A stretch of DNA of 64,000 bases from Closterium sp. NIES-65 (lineage: Eukaryota; Streptophyta; Zygnematophyceae; Desmidiales; Closteriaceae), in contig CANXME010000795.1 in the NCBI GenBank assembly GCA_948144175.1, forward strand, positions 496,001-560,000, given 5' to 3'. The notes under the pieces were generated by a model. That model was not told the DNA's origin. It ran no database searches and worked only from the letters and a program-made list of their open reading frames with translations. This document shows positions 41,265-53,800 of the stretch, piece after piece; the stretch's first letter is position 1; every line of letters begins with the position of its first letter. Position numbers and translations under genes: made by a program.

Positions 41265-42790
41265 GGCGAGGGGGCCGAGGAAGGGCGGCGACGGGGCCGC
41301 TGAAGGGCGGCGACGGGGCCGCTGAAGGGCGGCGACGGGGCCGCTGGAGGGGTGGCGGCAACGGGGCCGCTGAAGGGGCGGCGACGGGGCCGCGTAAGGG
41401 GCGGCGACGGGGCCGCGGAAAGGGCGGCGTCGGGGCCGTTGAAAGGGCGGCGACGGGGCCGCTGTAAGGGGCGGCGACGGGGCCGCGGAAAGGGCAGCGT
41501 CGGGGCCGCTGAAAGGGCGGCGACGGGGCCGCTGTAAGGGGCGGCGACGGGGCCGCGGAAAGGGCGGCGTCGGGGCCGCTGAAGGGCGGCGACGGGGCCG
41601 CTGTAAGGGGCGGCGACGGGGCCGCGGAAAGGGCGGCGTCGGGGCCGCTGAAAGGGCGGCGACGGGGCCGCTGTAAGGGGCGGCGACGGGGCCGCGGAAA
41701 GGGCGGCGTCGGGGCCGCTGAAGGGCGGCGACGGGGCCGCTGTAAGGGGCGGCGACGGGGCCGCGGAAAGGGCGGCGTCGGGGCCGCTGAAGGGCGGCGA
41801 CGGGGCCGCTGTAAGGGGCGGCGACGGGGCCGCGGAAAGGGCGGCGTCGGGGCCGCTGAAAGGGCGGCGACGGGGCCGCTGTAAGGGGCGGCGACGGGGC
41901 CGCGGAAAGGGCGGCGTCGGGGCCGCTGAAGGGCGGCGACGGGGCCGCTGTAAGGGGCGGCGACGGGGCCGCGGAAAGGGCGGCGTCGGGGCCGCTGAAA
42001 GGGCGGCGACGGGGCCGCTGTAAGGGGCGGCGACGGGGCCGCGGAAAGGGCGGCGTCGGGGCCGCTGAAGGGCGGCGACGGGGCCGCTGTAAGGGGCGGC
42101 GACGGGGCCGCGGAAAGGGCGGCGTCGGGGCCGCTGAAAGGGCGGCGACGGGGCCGCTTTAAGGGGCGGCGACGGGGCCGCGGAAAGGGCGGCGTCGGGG
42201 CCGCTGAAGGGCGGCGACGGGGCCGCTTTAAGGGGCGGCGACCGGGCCGCGGAAAGGGCGGCGTCGGGGCCGCTGAAAGGGCGGCGACGGGGCCGCTGTA
42301 AGGGGCGGCGACCGGGCCACGGAAAGGGCGGCGTCGGGGCCGCTGAAAGGGCGGCGACGGGGCCGCTGTAAGGGGCGGCGACGGGGCCGCGGAAAGGGCG
42401 GCATCGGGGCTGCTGAAAGGGCGGCGACACGGCCGCTGAAGGGCGGCGACGGGGCCGCTGAAGGGGTGGCGGCAACGGGGCCGCTGAAGGGGCGGCGACG
42501 GGGCCGCGGAAGGGCGGCGACGGGGCCGCTGAAGGGCGGCGATGGGGCCGTGGAAAGGGCGGCGTCGGGGCTACGGAAGGGCGGCGACGGGGCCGCTGAA
42601 AGGGCGGCGACGGGGCCGCTGAAAGGGCGGCGATGGGGCCGCGGAAGGGCAGCGACGGGGCCGCTGAAAGGGCGGCGACGGGGCCGCGGAAGGGCGGCGA
42701 CGGGCCGCGAAAGGGGTGGCGACGGGGCCGCGAAGGGGCCGCGAGGGGCCTGGAAGGGCGGCAACGGGGCCGCGAAGGGACCGCGAGGGG
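41265..42790. repeat. GC-rich higher-order tandem array in element E
   Basis: Sub-units built on GGCGGCGACGGGGCCGC alternate with GGCGGCGTCGGGGCCGCTG. Between about 41390 and 42410 they are organised in a regular 70-71-bp period (CTGTAAGGGG, then GCGGAAAGGG, then CTGAAAGGG variants). About fourteen periods are visible. The edges are less regular. The long Pro/Arg/Ala reading frames over it are repeat artefacts. Confidence 0.9.
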
Positions 42791-42909
42791 CTAGGAAGGG
42801 CGGCAACGGGGCCGCTAAGAGAAGCGCGAGGGGCACACCACGGGGCGTGCCGAGCACAGAGTAGCAGCGGAAGCAGTGGGGTCCTAGGATCGGAACCACT
42901 CTGATAACA

Positions 42910-43034
42910 TGTGAAAGTTTTAAAAGAAAGAAGAGGATTGCACTAGCAAGAATGAGGATACAAATAGCAAACCCTAGAAGGGTTGTACTCGCTATAGAGC
43001 ATCCCACTACAGGCTAGAGCATAATATTCTGACA
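42910..43034 (-). repeat. Middle LTR of element E
   Basis: A 125-bp sequence from TGTGAAAGTTTTAAAAG to TATTCTGACA. It is clearly homologous to the two outer LTRs (shared TTGCACTAGCAAG-like and CACTACAGGCTAGA-like blocks) but distinctly more diverged from them than they are from each other. Confidence 0.82.
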
Positions 43035-43829
43035 CACCCCCATAGCCAAAGTGGGGTGTAATCAGCAGAGCAAGCAAAGCAGTACAAGCTCATGGTGGAT
43101 CACAATGTCACCACACATTCTGAGCACAAGTTCAAGAAGCAATAGTTTAAAGTTCGCAATTATGAGCAAAGCTAGTGGTAGTCACAACGGGCAAGTGAGG
43201 AGGAGGAAAGAGACTATGAGAGGAGAGGAGGTAGTGGGCGGCAGCTGAAGCTGCTGGCACACGGCACAACTGGAGCAACTGGCACACTGGCAACTGGAGC
43301 AACTGGCACACGGGCTACTGGAGTAACTGTCTCTGCGGCTAAAAGTAGCGGCAGACGAGCAACGCACTCACGGGCGACTGGAGCAACGGGCTCATGGGCG
43401 ACTGGCGCAACGGTCTCACGGGCGACTGGCGCAACGGTCTCACGGGCGACTGGAGCTGCTGGCTTCACGGCGGCCACCCCCTTCAACCTCCCCAAACTAT
43501 CCCACTCCCCCTGACACACACCCGCTGCTACACCGCTAGCTCCACTCCCCCTTCACCCCCCCTTAGTACCACTCCAACGGCTCCACCAAGTCCACCCCCC
43601 CTCAGCGGCAGCTACAGCACAGGGAGACGGAGGAGGAGGAGGAGCAGGGAACGGCACACAGTGGCTTCACCCCCATACCCCTCACCCCCAAACCCTAATT
43701 CAAGAGAACGGGCTGTAGGAGGGGTGGGGCGCCAGTAGAAGCACGGGGGACAGCGGGGAGGGCAGGGGCAGCAAGGAAAGGGCCGCCCACGGGACTGGCA
43801 CAGCCGCCCGAACCGCGCATAGGCAGCCC

Positions 43830-43990
43830 GAGCCGCGCGCGGGCCTGGCGCAGCCCGTACGGGCCGCGCGCGGGCCTGGCGCAGCCCGTACGAGCCGCGC
43901 GCTGGCCTGGCGCAGCCCGTACGGGCCGCGTCCGGGTCTGGCGCAGCCCTTACGGGCCGCACGCAGCCTGTACGGGCCGCGCGCAGGCCA
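43830..43990. repeat. Short GC-rich tandem repeat in the right half of element E
   Basis: A unit of about 36 bp built on GGCCTGGCGCAGCCCGTACG recurs four to five times. Inverted GCGCAC/GTGCGC-type blocks follow at 44090-44215. Confidence 0.75.
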
Positions 43991-44305
43991 CGACGGGCGA
44001 CGGGGGGCGACGCGCGGGTCCCCGTCGCCCGTCGCAACGTCTCCCGAGGGCGACGCGCCGAGTGACGGGGCAGAAGCCCTCCGCGCGCATCGGGGCGCAC
44101 AGCGGGCAGAGAACCGCCGCGCGCCATGGGGCGCACGGCGGGCAGAAAACCGCCGCGCGCCTCGGGGCGCACGGCAGGAAGAAAAACTGCCGCACGCCAC
44201 GGGGCGTGCGGCACAGAGAGTAGCAGTGGAAGTTGCAGCGGAAGCAACGAGGTGGTGAGCCCACCCACAGGATCGATCCAAGGGGATCGACCTGCTCTGA
44301 TAGCA

Positions 44306-44450
44306 TGAGAAGAAACGAGAATAGGAAAGTTTAGAATGAAGAAGAGAGGGGTTCACTAGCAAGCAGTTGAGTACATATAGGAAACCCTAAGTTGGGCTGT
44401 ACTCACTATTGAGTACCCCACTGCAGGCTAGACAAACATAACATTCTGAA
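44306..44450 (-). repeat. 5' LTR of element E
   Basis: Starts TGAGAAGAAACGAGAATAGG on the plus strand and ends against the AGTAG target duplication. The adjacent CCTGCTCTGATAGCA is the complement of the usual initiator-Met tRNA primer site. Confidence 0.85.
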
Positions 44451-44455
44451 AGTAG

Positions 44456-47400
44456 ATGCGTCGATGAAGGTAAGTCTGTACTGCTCCCCGTCGAGCCCCT
44501 CCTTGCTGAGCACCATAAAGTCACTGTAGACTTTGTCCAGCGGCTTGTAGCGTTCATACCCTGGGGGCAATTCGGGGAACGCCTGGTGATTGAGCGACGC
44601 GGTTGGGAAGACGGTGCATGGCGGGTTAGGTGAGTCCGCGGTAAGCGAGCCGTTTCGAGGGAGGAGAAGCGCGTCGTTGTCGAAGAGTCCTGCTTTGAGC
44701 GAGTTTTTGAGCGTGGCGTGGGAGGGATGGCCGAGCCATTGGTGCCATGTTTCTGGGTCCGCACGGTAACCGATTGTCCTTTGATAATATTTTTGCCGTG
44801 CTGTTTCGTCGTTTGCCTCCCTTCAGGTCCTGCGTCGGTGGCGGAGTCGATGTCAGCGGCGAGCGCGCGAATTGCATTTCGCTCTAGAAGCATGCGGGGA
44901 ATACCGATGATGTCGTCGGTGTCGCCGGCTTCGACTTGGTCTCCGGTAACGAGCAGGCATTGGTTGGGCCATTTCCGAACTGGGAGTCCCTTCACGGGGA
45001 TTCTGAAGTAACTGTATTCAGCGCCGATGACCTCAATTTCTTGTGGTCCTTGTACTGGCGGCTCCGGCTCCTCGGTAGGTTTAGGTAACTCTGTTGGTTC
45101 TCCCATAAATTCGTAGGCTTCTTCTTCTTCTGACCCTTTTTTCCTTTGCTCGGGTGTGTCAGGGGCGTATTGATCTGGGAGAGGTGGACCTCCCCAGCAG
45201 GTGCCGCGAGTTGCCCAGTATGGGTCGACGACGGCAACTTCCGCAGGAGGAAAACCAGCTGCTTCCGCGTGCCTTTGTTCTGCTTCGGCCGTGGTGCCCC
45301 ATCCTCCTCTGGCGCCAACTTCCTCTGCTGGAACTGCTTCCCTCCAACTTGCGGCTGCTTCTTCTGGAGTTAGTACTTCTCCCCAGGGTCCGAGCGCGGG
45401 CTCGGAAGTGTTCCAGCCCGGCCAGTGTGTCTCCGCTGTCCTGTTTTCCTCTGTTGGTTGAGTTGCAGGTCTTGACGTGCCGATGTCTTCTTCCATTGTG
45501 GCAGGTCCGGTTTCTGCAGGGTTGGAGGTCGAGGCAGTCGGGACAGTGCGCAAGCGTAGAAGGCCGTCGGAGGCTGGTCGTTCGAGGTCCATCTCGTCGG
45601 GATGTGACCATGTCGGCGGCTGCGTGGGAGTTGTTTTCAGTAGCAGTGTGTGGTGGGAGTCGCCGGTGGTGCCCTGAGCCGAAAATTGCAGCACGAAGAC
45701 TCCATCGTTATCGATCGTCTTTCCGATGTAAGTTTCGTTGTGGAAGAGCTCGAATGTCTTTTCCTTCCGATTGCTGCGAATGTCGATTCCGCACCGCATG
45801 AGTTGAGCTGATGAGAGTAAGTTGTATTGTAGATCAGGGGCGACGAGAACGTCCCCGATGTGAATGGTGAACTTCGTGTCATCGGCCTCGAGGTAGATTT
45901 CGCCAATCTCATATGCCTTCATTTTTCCATTGTTGGCGGCAGTGATTTCGTAGGGTCGTCGCATGCGTCGGGAGTTGCTGATGAACCTTGGCGATCCCAC
46001 CATGTGTTGTCCGCGGCAACTGTCGAGGTACCATGTGTCCAGATCCTCGTAGCGCTGGCGGGCGAGGTTGGCGATCTTGGGTGTGACGATGCGATCGAGG
46101 TCGCCGGTGTACGGTGAGAGGGCGAAATATCTGTTTGCGGAAATGCTCGACGGCGATTCCGGAGTAGGGGGAGGGAGCTCGAAGTCGGGAGGAATGTCTG
46201 AGGGGCGAGAGGGCCAGGTAAAAGCTGTTGGGTCATTGTCTGGACTGGGCGCAACGGGGTTGATGGGATCGTCGCAAGTGAATGTTGTTCGATCCTAGTA
46301 ACGCGACCCTCTGTTGTGTCGAGCCATGCAGCTTATGATTGTCCCTTTTCCTTTGTCCTTCGCCGTGATGAGTGCAGAGGATTGGGAAGTGCTGGCGACG
46401 GAAGGAGGCGACAGAGTGGCGGAGGGCTTTGTCTGCGTCGATGGTTGTTGGCTGGAGGCGTTGCGCCGCTCGTCAGCAGCCTGACGCTTGTAGCACTGGT
46501 CGATAGAGTGGCCAGAATTCTTGCAGTATTTGCAGAAAGCTCCCTTCTTTCCGCGTTGTTCCCCTTGTGATGCTCCTGTGTAGAAGACTAATTTCTCCCG
46601 TTTAACATTCTTCTCGTTGTACTGGTCGATTTCCTTCTGCTCCGAAAGAAGCGTGGCGCACAGAGCCGACTCTGATATGGTTGCTCGGGCGCGAAGGAGT
46701 GACTGACATTATCGCCAGTCGGGGCCGAGGCCAGAGATGACCATCGAGATGAACATGTTATCGGGGACAGTCCCACCGCATTTCTTGACTTGGTCACGCA
46801 GATTGCGGCACCGGTTGACATACGGTCCCGCTTTCTCCCCTTGCTTCATTTTAACTGAAGTCAGTTAGCTGAGTAGACGGCTCATCGTAACTGGATCTGT
46901 TGCCATGTATGAGTTGCGCAGGTGTTCCCAGGAGGCTTGCGCGGGAGCCCACTCCGTCTTATAAGGGCAAATGCCCAGCTGCTCTTCAGGTGAGAGATTG
47001 CGAAGGAGAGCGGTGTACGCGAGGAGGGATTCGTGGTAGTATTGATGCTTCTCCCGGATGGTACCTTCCGAGGGAAAAGGTAGGCTTCCGTCGTAGTACA
47101 TCCAGATTTGAGCGGTTGTCGCGAGAAGCTCGAATTCGAAACTCCACGTGTAGAAGTCCTTTCCATCGAAAGGAGTTGAGGTCTTTAATTTTGAAGTCAC
47201 TACAAATTTGGTTTGCATTGAAGCAATGTCTGACTGTGAGCGTTGTGGGTTGTCGTGTGCAGGAGCTGACCCTTGACGATTGTCAAAGGTGAAGGATCTC
47301 TCGGAGTTGATTCGCCGGTCTTCTCCAGGGAGAGGAAGTCCAGCAACGCCACGTGCATAGCTTGAGCCGTCAACGCTCATTGCTTCATGGCTCTCAAGAG

Positions 47401-47524
47401 CGTTGATGCATGCGACTAGTTCCTCAACGACAGCGGCGCTGACGGAGGTCACCGCTGATGGCGCGTTAGTCGATGCTGGTGGTGGGCCCGGTGAGTCTGC
47501 TGTAGCTTTTCTTTCAGGAGCCAT
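44456..47524 (-). pseudogene. Copia B gag, protease and pre-integrase region
   Basis: Gag begins MAPERKATADSPGPPPAST at 47524 and includes the core FDGKDFYTWSFEFELLATT. The zinc knuckle CKYCKNSGHSIDQC is near 46530. The protease-like segment DTWYLDSCRGQHMVGSPRF is near 46020, and the pre-integrase and early integrase (YSDFMVLSKEGLDGEQYRLT) reach to the point where element E inserted. It is a fossil, broken in several places. Confidence 0.85.
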
Positions 47525-47627
47525 AGGATTGCAGACTTTGAGGTATAATGAATAACTTTATAAAGGGGTTGTTCTAAGAAGAACGAGGACTTGACAGATC
47601 GTACAATCCACTCTGGCTCTCATACCA

Positions 47628-47960
47628 TGCTGATATAACCAAGGATTCAGTGGATAGGATAGAATCTGTTAAGTCTGTGAGGAGACAATAAAGTCTCTGT
47701 AGTGACCTTGTTGAATAATGATTGAAAGTAAACAAGATTATTGAAAGATAGGAGTACAAGAGATTAAGTAGAAAACTAGCTAGCCATGTACTCTGAGGGG
47801 TACATTCCCTTATTAACTGTATTGCATGGCTACAGTAATTGTGACTATTGCTATGCTCAACAGTTACCATGTTGCAGTGAGTTAACTGTCGCGCGGTTAC
47901 TTGTTTGTCAAGGGTCACGACCGTTGACTTTCTCAGACGGTTGACCTTCGGGTGACTCTC
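47628..47960 (-). repeat. 5' LTR of Copia B, first part (split by Copia C)
   Basis: Matches the left LTR from TGCTGATATAACC to GGGTGACTCTC; the remainder is at 55208-55304. The primer site TGGTATGAGAGC lies immediately inside it on the minus strand. Confidence 0.92.
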
Positions 47961-48070
47961 TGTCAAATGTTGTAGCCTGTAGTGAGGTTTGTCTTAGGGG
48001 GTACAGAAGTTAGGGTTTGTCATATGTACCCCAACCAACATCAATGCAACATCCATTCCTCATTTTGACA
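47961..48070 (+). repeat. 5' LTR of Copia C
   Basis: TGTCAAATGTTGTAGCC to CTCATTTTGACA, identical to the 3' LTR at 55098 over all 110 bp by eye. Confidence 0.95.
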
Positions 48071-48189
48071 TGGTATCAGCTAGGTTAGGATCCTGTGGGA
48101 TCCCGTTCCTCCGTTCTCCGTTCGTACCTCCCGAGCCTGATCCTACCTCTCGTTCGTACCAGTTTAGTTGTTACCGCGCCTAGTACCGA

Positions 48190-48780
48190 GCCTAGCATCA
48201 TCTCCCCCGTCGCGTCGCGCCCGTTCCCCCCGTCGCGTCGCGCCCGTTCCCCCCGTCGCGTCGCGCCCGTTCCCCCCCGTCGCGTCGCGCCTGTTCCCCC
48301 CGTCGCGTCGCCCTGCCCTGTCCCGTCGCCCTGTCCCGTCGCGTCGCCCTGTCCCGTCCCGTCGCCCTGTCCCGTCGCGTCGCCCTGTCCCGTCCCGTCG
48401 CCCTGTCCCGTCGCGTCGCCCTGTCCCGTCCCGTCCCGTCGCGTCGCCCTGTCCCGTCCCGTCCCGTCCCGTCGCCCTGTCCCGTCGCGTCGCCCTACCC
48501 CGTCGCGTCGCCCTGCCCTGTCCCGTCGCCCTGCTCCGTCGCGCCGCCCTGCCCCGTCGCGTCGCCCTGTCCCGTCGCGTCGCCCTGCCCCGTCGCGTCG
48601 CTCCCGCCCTTTCCCCCGTCGCGTCGCCCTCCCTAGGCCCTAGCCCGTCGCCCTCCCTAGGCCCTGGCCCGTCGCCCTCCCTAGGCCCTGGCCCGTCGCC
48701 CTCCCTAGGCTCTGGCCCGTCGCCCTACCCTAGGCCCTGGCCCGTTGCCCTACCCTACGTTTTGGCCCGTCGCCCTAGCC
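48190..48780 (+). repeat. GC-rich leader repeats of Copia C
   Basis: Tandem units of CCCGTCGCGTCGCCCTGTC type, then CCTAGGCCCTGGCCCGTCGC type, fill the leader between primer site and gag, as in A, A2 and D. Confidence 0.88.
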
Positions 48781-48854
48781 CGCTCTTCCGCTGCGACTGA
48801 GTCCTCTTCCCCCCTCGGTTGTTACTCGCCTGTTCGTTCGCGTTGGTTCTCACT

Positions 48855-50380
48855 ATGGCGACTCCGCGAGTTCTTCGTTTGGACGCTGACGGTAGACCCC
48901 TTGACTTTTCCGTCTGGCTTCTTCGCGCTCGTCGTCTGTTAGAGAGTCAGGTCCAGGGGGGCGAGACCCTCTGGTCACACGCTACTGGTGACCTCCCCGA
49001 GCCCCCCGAGCCTACCGCTTTAGGCCCTGCTCCTGACGACGCTGCTACGGCTCGCTTTGCCCGTCAGCGCGCTGACCGGACGGCTTGGACGTCGCGTGAC
49101 GCTGCGGCCTGCATCGCACTCAGCAGCCTCCTCCCTGAGTCCGAGGAGGTCCACTTTACTCAGGTTCGCACCGCTGCTGCGTACCTCACTGCGATTAAGG
49201 CCCGCTACTCTACTCCCGCTACTGTCTCTCTCGGCCGTCTTTTCCTCCCGTTCCTGTTTCCTGATCTTGCCTCGTTTGAGCGCTCTGCTGACTTGATCGC
49301 TCACCTCCGCTCGCTCGACGCTAGTTACCGCGCTGCTTGCACTGAGGCACAGCTTGCACTGCTTCCTCCCCCCATGGCGATTACTGTCTATTTCATCGCC
49401 ACTAGCCTCCCTGACCGCCTTGCCTCCGTTCGTGACGCGCTTCTGCTGCAGCACCCTAGTGAGCTGACTATCGAGGTCCTTGAGTCTGCACTCAAGGACG
49501 TCGAGAGCAACCTTCGTTCGGTAGCTGCCGCCTCTGGTACTGTGTCCCCCCCACTCTTCCACGGGTGCACAGTCCCACAGTTACCCACCTTCGCTGCCTC
49601 TCTTGCCACTGCCGCTACTGACGCGACTGCGGCTGCTGTTACGACTGCGTCGCGGTCCCGCGGCAGGGGGGGCAAGAAAGGTGGTTCCGGTGGAGGTGGA
49701 GGCGGAGGTAGCGGAGGTAGTGGGGGTGCTGTTGCGACTGGCGGTGGTGGGAGTGCAGCGTCTGGAGAGACCCCTCGTGCAGCGGCTGGTGACTCCACTG
49801 CACCTGCTGGTGGCGGCGACCCTCGAGCTCGTCAGTCGCCTCCTGTACTGCCGGCCCCGCTAGGTGGAGCAGCGGCGTGGTACCAGGCTCAGCGTCAGCA
49901 GCACCTTCAGCAGCAGCAGCAGCCCCTTTCCTCCCAGCAGCCTCAGCAGCAGCAGCGTCAGCAGCTGGCTCCGGGGTCGGGGCTGCGTCAGCCCCAGCGC
50001 GGTGCTGCTTACCCTCCCTGCCCCTACCAGGTTCAGACAGGTCCTCGTCGGGGCCACCCTTGTGGCCGCTTTCACCCCCCTGGTCAGTGCTTTGCTCAGC
50101 TCACTGACACGGTCCGGTTGACCTACGGGGTTGGCGGTCCTGCTCCTGACTGGCTTCCTCTGGTTCAGCGCTACGGCTCCGCTCTGTGGGGCATGTCTGC
50201 TGAGCAGTTAGTTGATCTGATTAGTGCTCCTCATGCTATGTATGCTGTTGTTGACTCTAGTGTTTTTGACTCTGTTTACTCTGGTGTTGTTAGCTTAGGT
50301 GCTAGTCTTGCTCAGTTGCCTGTTGCTAGTGTAGGTACTTGTGTAGACTCTAGACCAGCGACTACCTCAGAGGACGCTTC
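48855..50380 (+). pseudogene. Copia C gag region
   Basis: Begins MATPRVLRLDADGRPLDFSV. The gag core (ARYSTPATVSLGRLFLPFLF) is homologous to that of A, A2 and D. A Gly-rich stretch, a Gln-rich stretch and the cluster GHPCGRFHPPGQCFAQL (zinc-knuckle-like) follow. The protease motif LDSGASHCFF comes directly after. Confidence 0.88.
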
Positions 50381-50787
50381 GCTGTCGTTCACACTGGACT
50401 CTGGAGCCTCCCACTGCTTCTTTCGGGACAGCACGACACTTACACCACTTCCTGCGCCTGTTTCTGTAGCGTTGGCTGATCCCACTACGGGACCAGTCAC
50501 TGCACGTCACACTACCACTTTACCGTGTCCTGCTGCTCCCTCCGGGTCTCTCACTGGGTTTCACGTCCCCTCGTTCTCCCGGAACTTGGTGGGCGTGCGA
50601 CCCCTCGTGAGTCAGCACGTGGGTGTGTGGTTTGAGCCTTCTGGAGAGACTGCGGTGTGTGTTGACGGAGACTCTTACCAGCCTCTTGCTACCTTTACTG
50701 CTGAGCCGGGCTCGGGTCTCTACACTCTTCACACTGGCCCGCGTGCGCCGCAGCAGCAGCCGCAGCAGCACCAGCAGCCGCAGCAGT

Positions 50788-50818
<31 letters not shown>

Positions 50819-53800
50819 CCAGCGGCCGCACCAGCAGCCCCCCCTACTGCCACTGCCCCCGGTTCCCCCCCCCGTTCGGGTCCCCGCGTCTCACCAGGTT
50901 GCTACGTCCCCCCAGGTGTCTGTGTCGTGTCAGGTTCCTACGTCTGTTCCAGTCGCTGCGTCGTGCTCCTGCCGGTCGCTTGCCCACCCCACCGTTCTGT
51001 GGCACCACCGGATGGGGCACCCGTCCCTTCCACGTCTGCGCGCTATGTCTAGTCAGCGTCTTGTCCTAGGCTTCCCACGTGTCTTGCCGTCGCTGCCGCC
51101 TTCGCCTGCGCCGCCGTGTCGTCCCTGCGTCGAGGGTAGGCTGCGCACCACCCCTCACTCCTCCTCCCTTCGTCCGGCCACCGAGCCTTTTGAGACGCTT
51201 CACTTGGACGTCTGGGGCCCAGCCCCTCGTCTAGGCCCTGAGCGTGAGCGTTACTTTCTGGTGGTAGTTGACGACTTCTCCCGCTACACCACAGTGTTCC
51301 CTCTGGCGAAGAAGTCTGAGGTACGCTGATCAGGTGGTTGCTCACCACTGAGGACACTCGTGGTCGTCGTGTCAGCTGTCTCCACTCCAACCGTGGGGGT
51401 GAGTTTCGCTCCGGCATTCTCGCTGGATTCTGTCGCGAGCAGGGCATTCGTCAGTCCTGGACGCTTCCAGAGTCCCCACAGCAGAATGGGGTTGCTGAGC
51501 GCCGCATAGGCCTGGTCATGGAGATCGCCCGCACCTCCCTGACTCACGCCTGTGCCCCCCATTTTCTGTGGCCCTACGCGGTCAGGTACGCCGCGCACCA
51601 CCTGAACCTCTGGCCACGTGTCTCTCGACCAGAGGTTTCACCGACCGTCTTTGGACAGGGTCCCCTGGTGTTGCGTCGCGGTTTCGTGTCTGGGGGTGCT
51701 TGGCTCTTGTCCGCGACACCTCCGCGGACAAGCTCTCGCCTCGTGCCGTCCCCTGTGTCTTCCTTGGTTTCCCTGAGGACTCCTCTGACTTCACCTTTTA
51801 CCACCCTCCCTCTCACCGGTTCTTTGACTCCCGTGACGTCCGTTTCGAGGAGTCCACTCCGTACTACGTCAGGTACCCCAGTCGAGGTCTCCCGGTTCCT
51901 CCTCCCCCCCTCTTCCTGACTGCCGTTCCCCCTCCTGCTCCCCCGGTACAGCCTCCCCCCCCTGGTCCAGCCCCGTCAGGTGTGTCCCAGGCTACCCCTC
52001 CTCCTTCGGTAGCCCCTCCGGTACAGCCTCCCTCCCCACAGTCCTCCTCGCAGCGTGCCGCTGGTGCTAGCTCTCGAGCGGTTGGTGCGGCGCCTGTTCC
52101 TGTACCGGTTTCTGGTTCTGGGGGTGCTGGAGTTGGAGCTGGAGTTGGAGCTGGAGTTGGCACTGGAGTTTCTGGTTCTGGGGGTGCTGGAGTTGGAGCT
52201 GGGGTTGGAGCTGGAGTTTCTGGTTCTGGAGTTGGAGCTGACCCGGTGGGTGCAGAGGACTCTTGTCGTCCGAGAGCTGGTGCTGGCCGCGCGAACACTG
52301 GGGGTGCTGCGTCTGGGGGTGAGGGTGCGCCTCCTTCGGGTTCAGGTGAGCCGGGTTCTGGAGCTGGTGTTAGTGCTGCCTCTGGGGGTGGTGCGCCTAG
52401 TTCTTCTGAGGTGGACTCTGGAGCTGCCGCTGCTTCGGACACTACTCCACCCCCCCACCCCTACCCGACTAGGCACCAGACTCGTGTTCGCCGTGCCCGT
52501 GACGAGCAGCTGGCGTTGGAGAGAGAGGAGAGGGAGTTACAGCGGCTGGAGGAGCAGCAGCAGCAGCTGGAGCCGCAGGAGCAGCAGCAGCAGCAGCAGC
52601 AGCTGGACCCGCAGGAGCAGCAGTCCCAGCAGCAGCCGCGTCCGCAGCAGCAGCAGTCGCAGCCGCAGCAGCAGCAGCCACTTCCTCCTCCTGTCTCGGG
52701 TCTTCGGATCCTTGGTCTCCCCTCCCCTTCTCCTCCCTCCTCCGCCTCTCCTCCTGTCTACGGTCCCACGTTTCCTCCTCCTGACTCCTCCCCCGCTGTT
52801 TTCCCCAGTTCTCCGCCTTTGTCCTCTCCTCCTCCGTCTCGTTCTTGGGCTACTCGTCGCTCCCCTCGTGCTCGTCCCTCGTCTCCTGTTCCCTTCACTG
52901 ACCTTCGTACTGCCTTCCTTCTTTCTAGTCCACCTCGTCCGTCTCAGTCTGTGCTTCCGTCTCCTCCTGAGTCGGCCCTCACTGTGTCGCTCCCTACTCC
53001 TGTCACTGACTACTACCGCACGTACCGTCCTGTTCTCTCTCGTGTTCTCGCCTCTCTTGTTACTCACCCTCGTGCCTCTGTGTCCTCTGTGTCCGCTCTT
53101 ACTGCCGCAGTTACTGACTTTGCCTCTACCCGCCGCCTTGACTACGCCACCACGCTTGTGGCTGCTCCTCCTACCAGTCCTCTGGCCGTCGGGGGTGTGT
53201 CTGCCCTTGGCTGTGACGCCCTAGAGGACAGGCAGTTTGAGCTAGAGTTCCTGGCGGCCGCTTCCCCTCATCTCTGTGCCATGCTCCTCGCCCCTGAGGG
53301 TGACCCCGACGCCCTTGACATTCCGACTCCTCGCACTTACGCTGAGGCAGTGTCAGGGCCTTGGGCCTCTCAGTGGAGAGCTGCCATGGACGCAGAGATG
53401 GCCTCCTACAGATCCACAGGCACCTACGTCGATGAGGTTCCCCCCCCCTGGGGCGAACGTAGTCGACGGCATGTGGATCTACAGGGTGAAGCGGCCACCG
53501 GGATCTCCCCCGGTCTTCAAGGCGCGCTACGTGGCTAGAGGTTTCAGTCAGCGCGAGGGAGTTGACTTCTTTCAGACCTTCGCACCTACCCCGAAGATGA
53601 CCACTCTTCGGGTGTTACTACACGTAGCAGCACAGAGAGACTACGAGTTACACTCTCTTGACTTCTCCACTGCTTTCTTTCAGGGCAGTCTACACGAGGA
53701 GGTCTGGTTGCGTCGTCCCTCGGCCTTCACTGGCACTTTCCCTCCTGGGACCCAGTGGAGGCTGAGGCGACCTGTTTACGGTCTTCGCCAGGCCCCTCGT

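Larger units (their letters stand above)
40270..44450 (-). mobile_element. Non-coding three-LTR (LARD/TRIM-like) retroelement E inside Copia B
   Basis: Outer LTRs at 40270-40405 and 44306-44450 match closely, and the 5-bp duplication AGTAG (40265-40269, 44451-44455) marks insertion into the integrase region of B. A third, related LTR at 42910-43034 divides the interior. Each LTR that has interior sequence on its right is followed by the same block (CACCCCCATAGCCAAAGTGG), the complement of a purine tract. The two LTRs at 42910 and 44306 are preceded by CTCTGATA.CA, the primer site in reverse. There is no gag or pol; the interior is GC-rich repeats. The purine tract CTATGGGGGTG also occurs before the 3' LTR of Copia C, so autonomous Copia elements of that group are likely helpers (inference). 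Confidence 0.85.

Noticed and set aside
41265-42790. CRISPR-like array
   Set aside because: Repeats are contiguous sub-units without unique spacers, and the locus is a eukaryotic retroelement.
40865-43007. Pro/Arg/Ala frames of over 250 to 530 residues in element E
   Set aside because: They are translations of the GC-rich array, open in several frames at once because the repeat lacks stops. They match no gag or pol.
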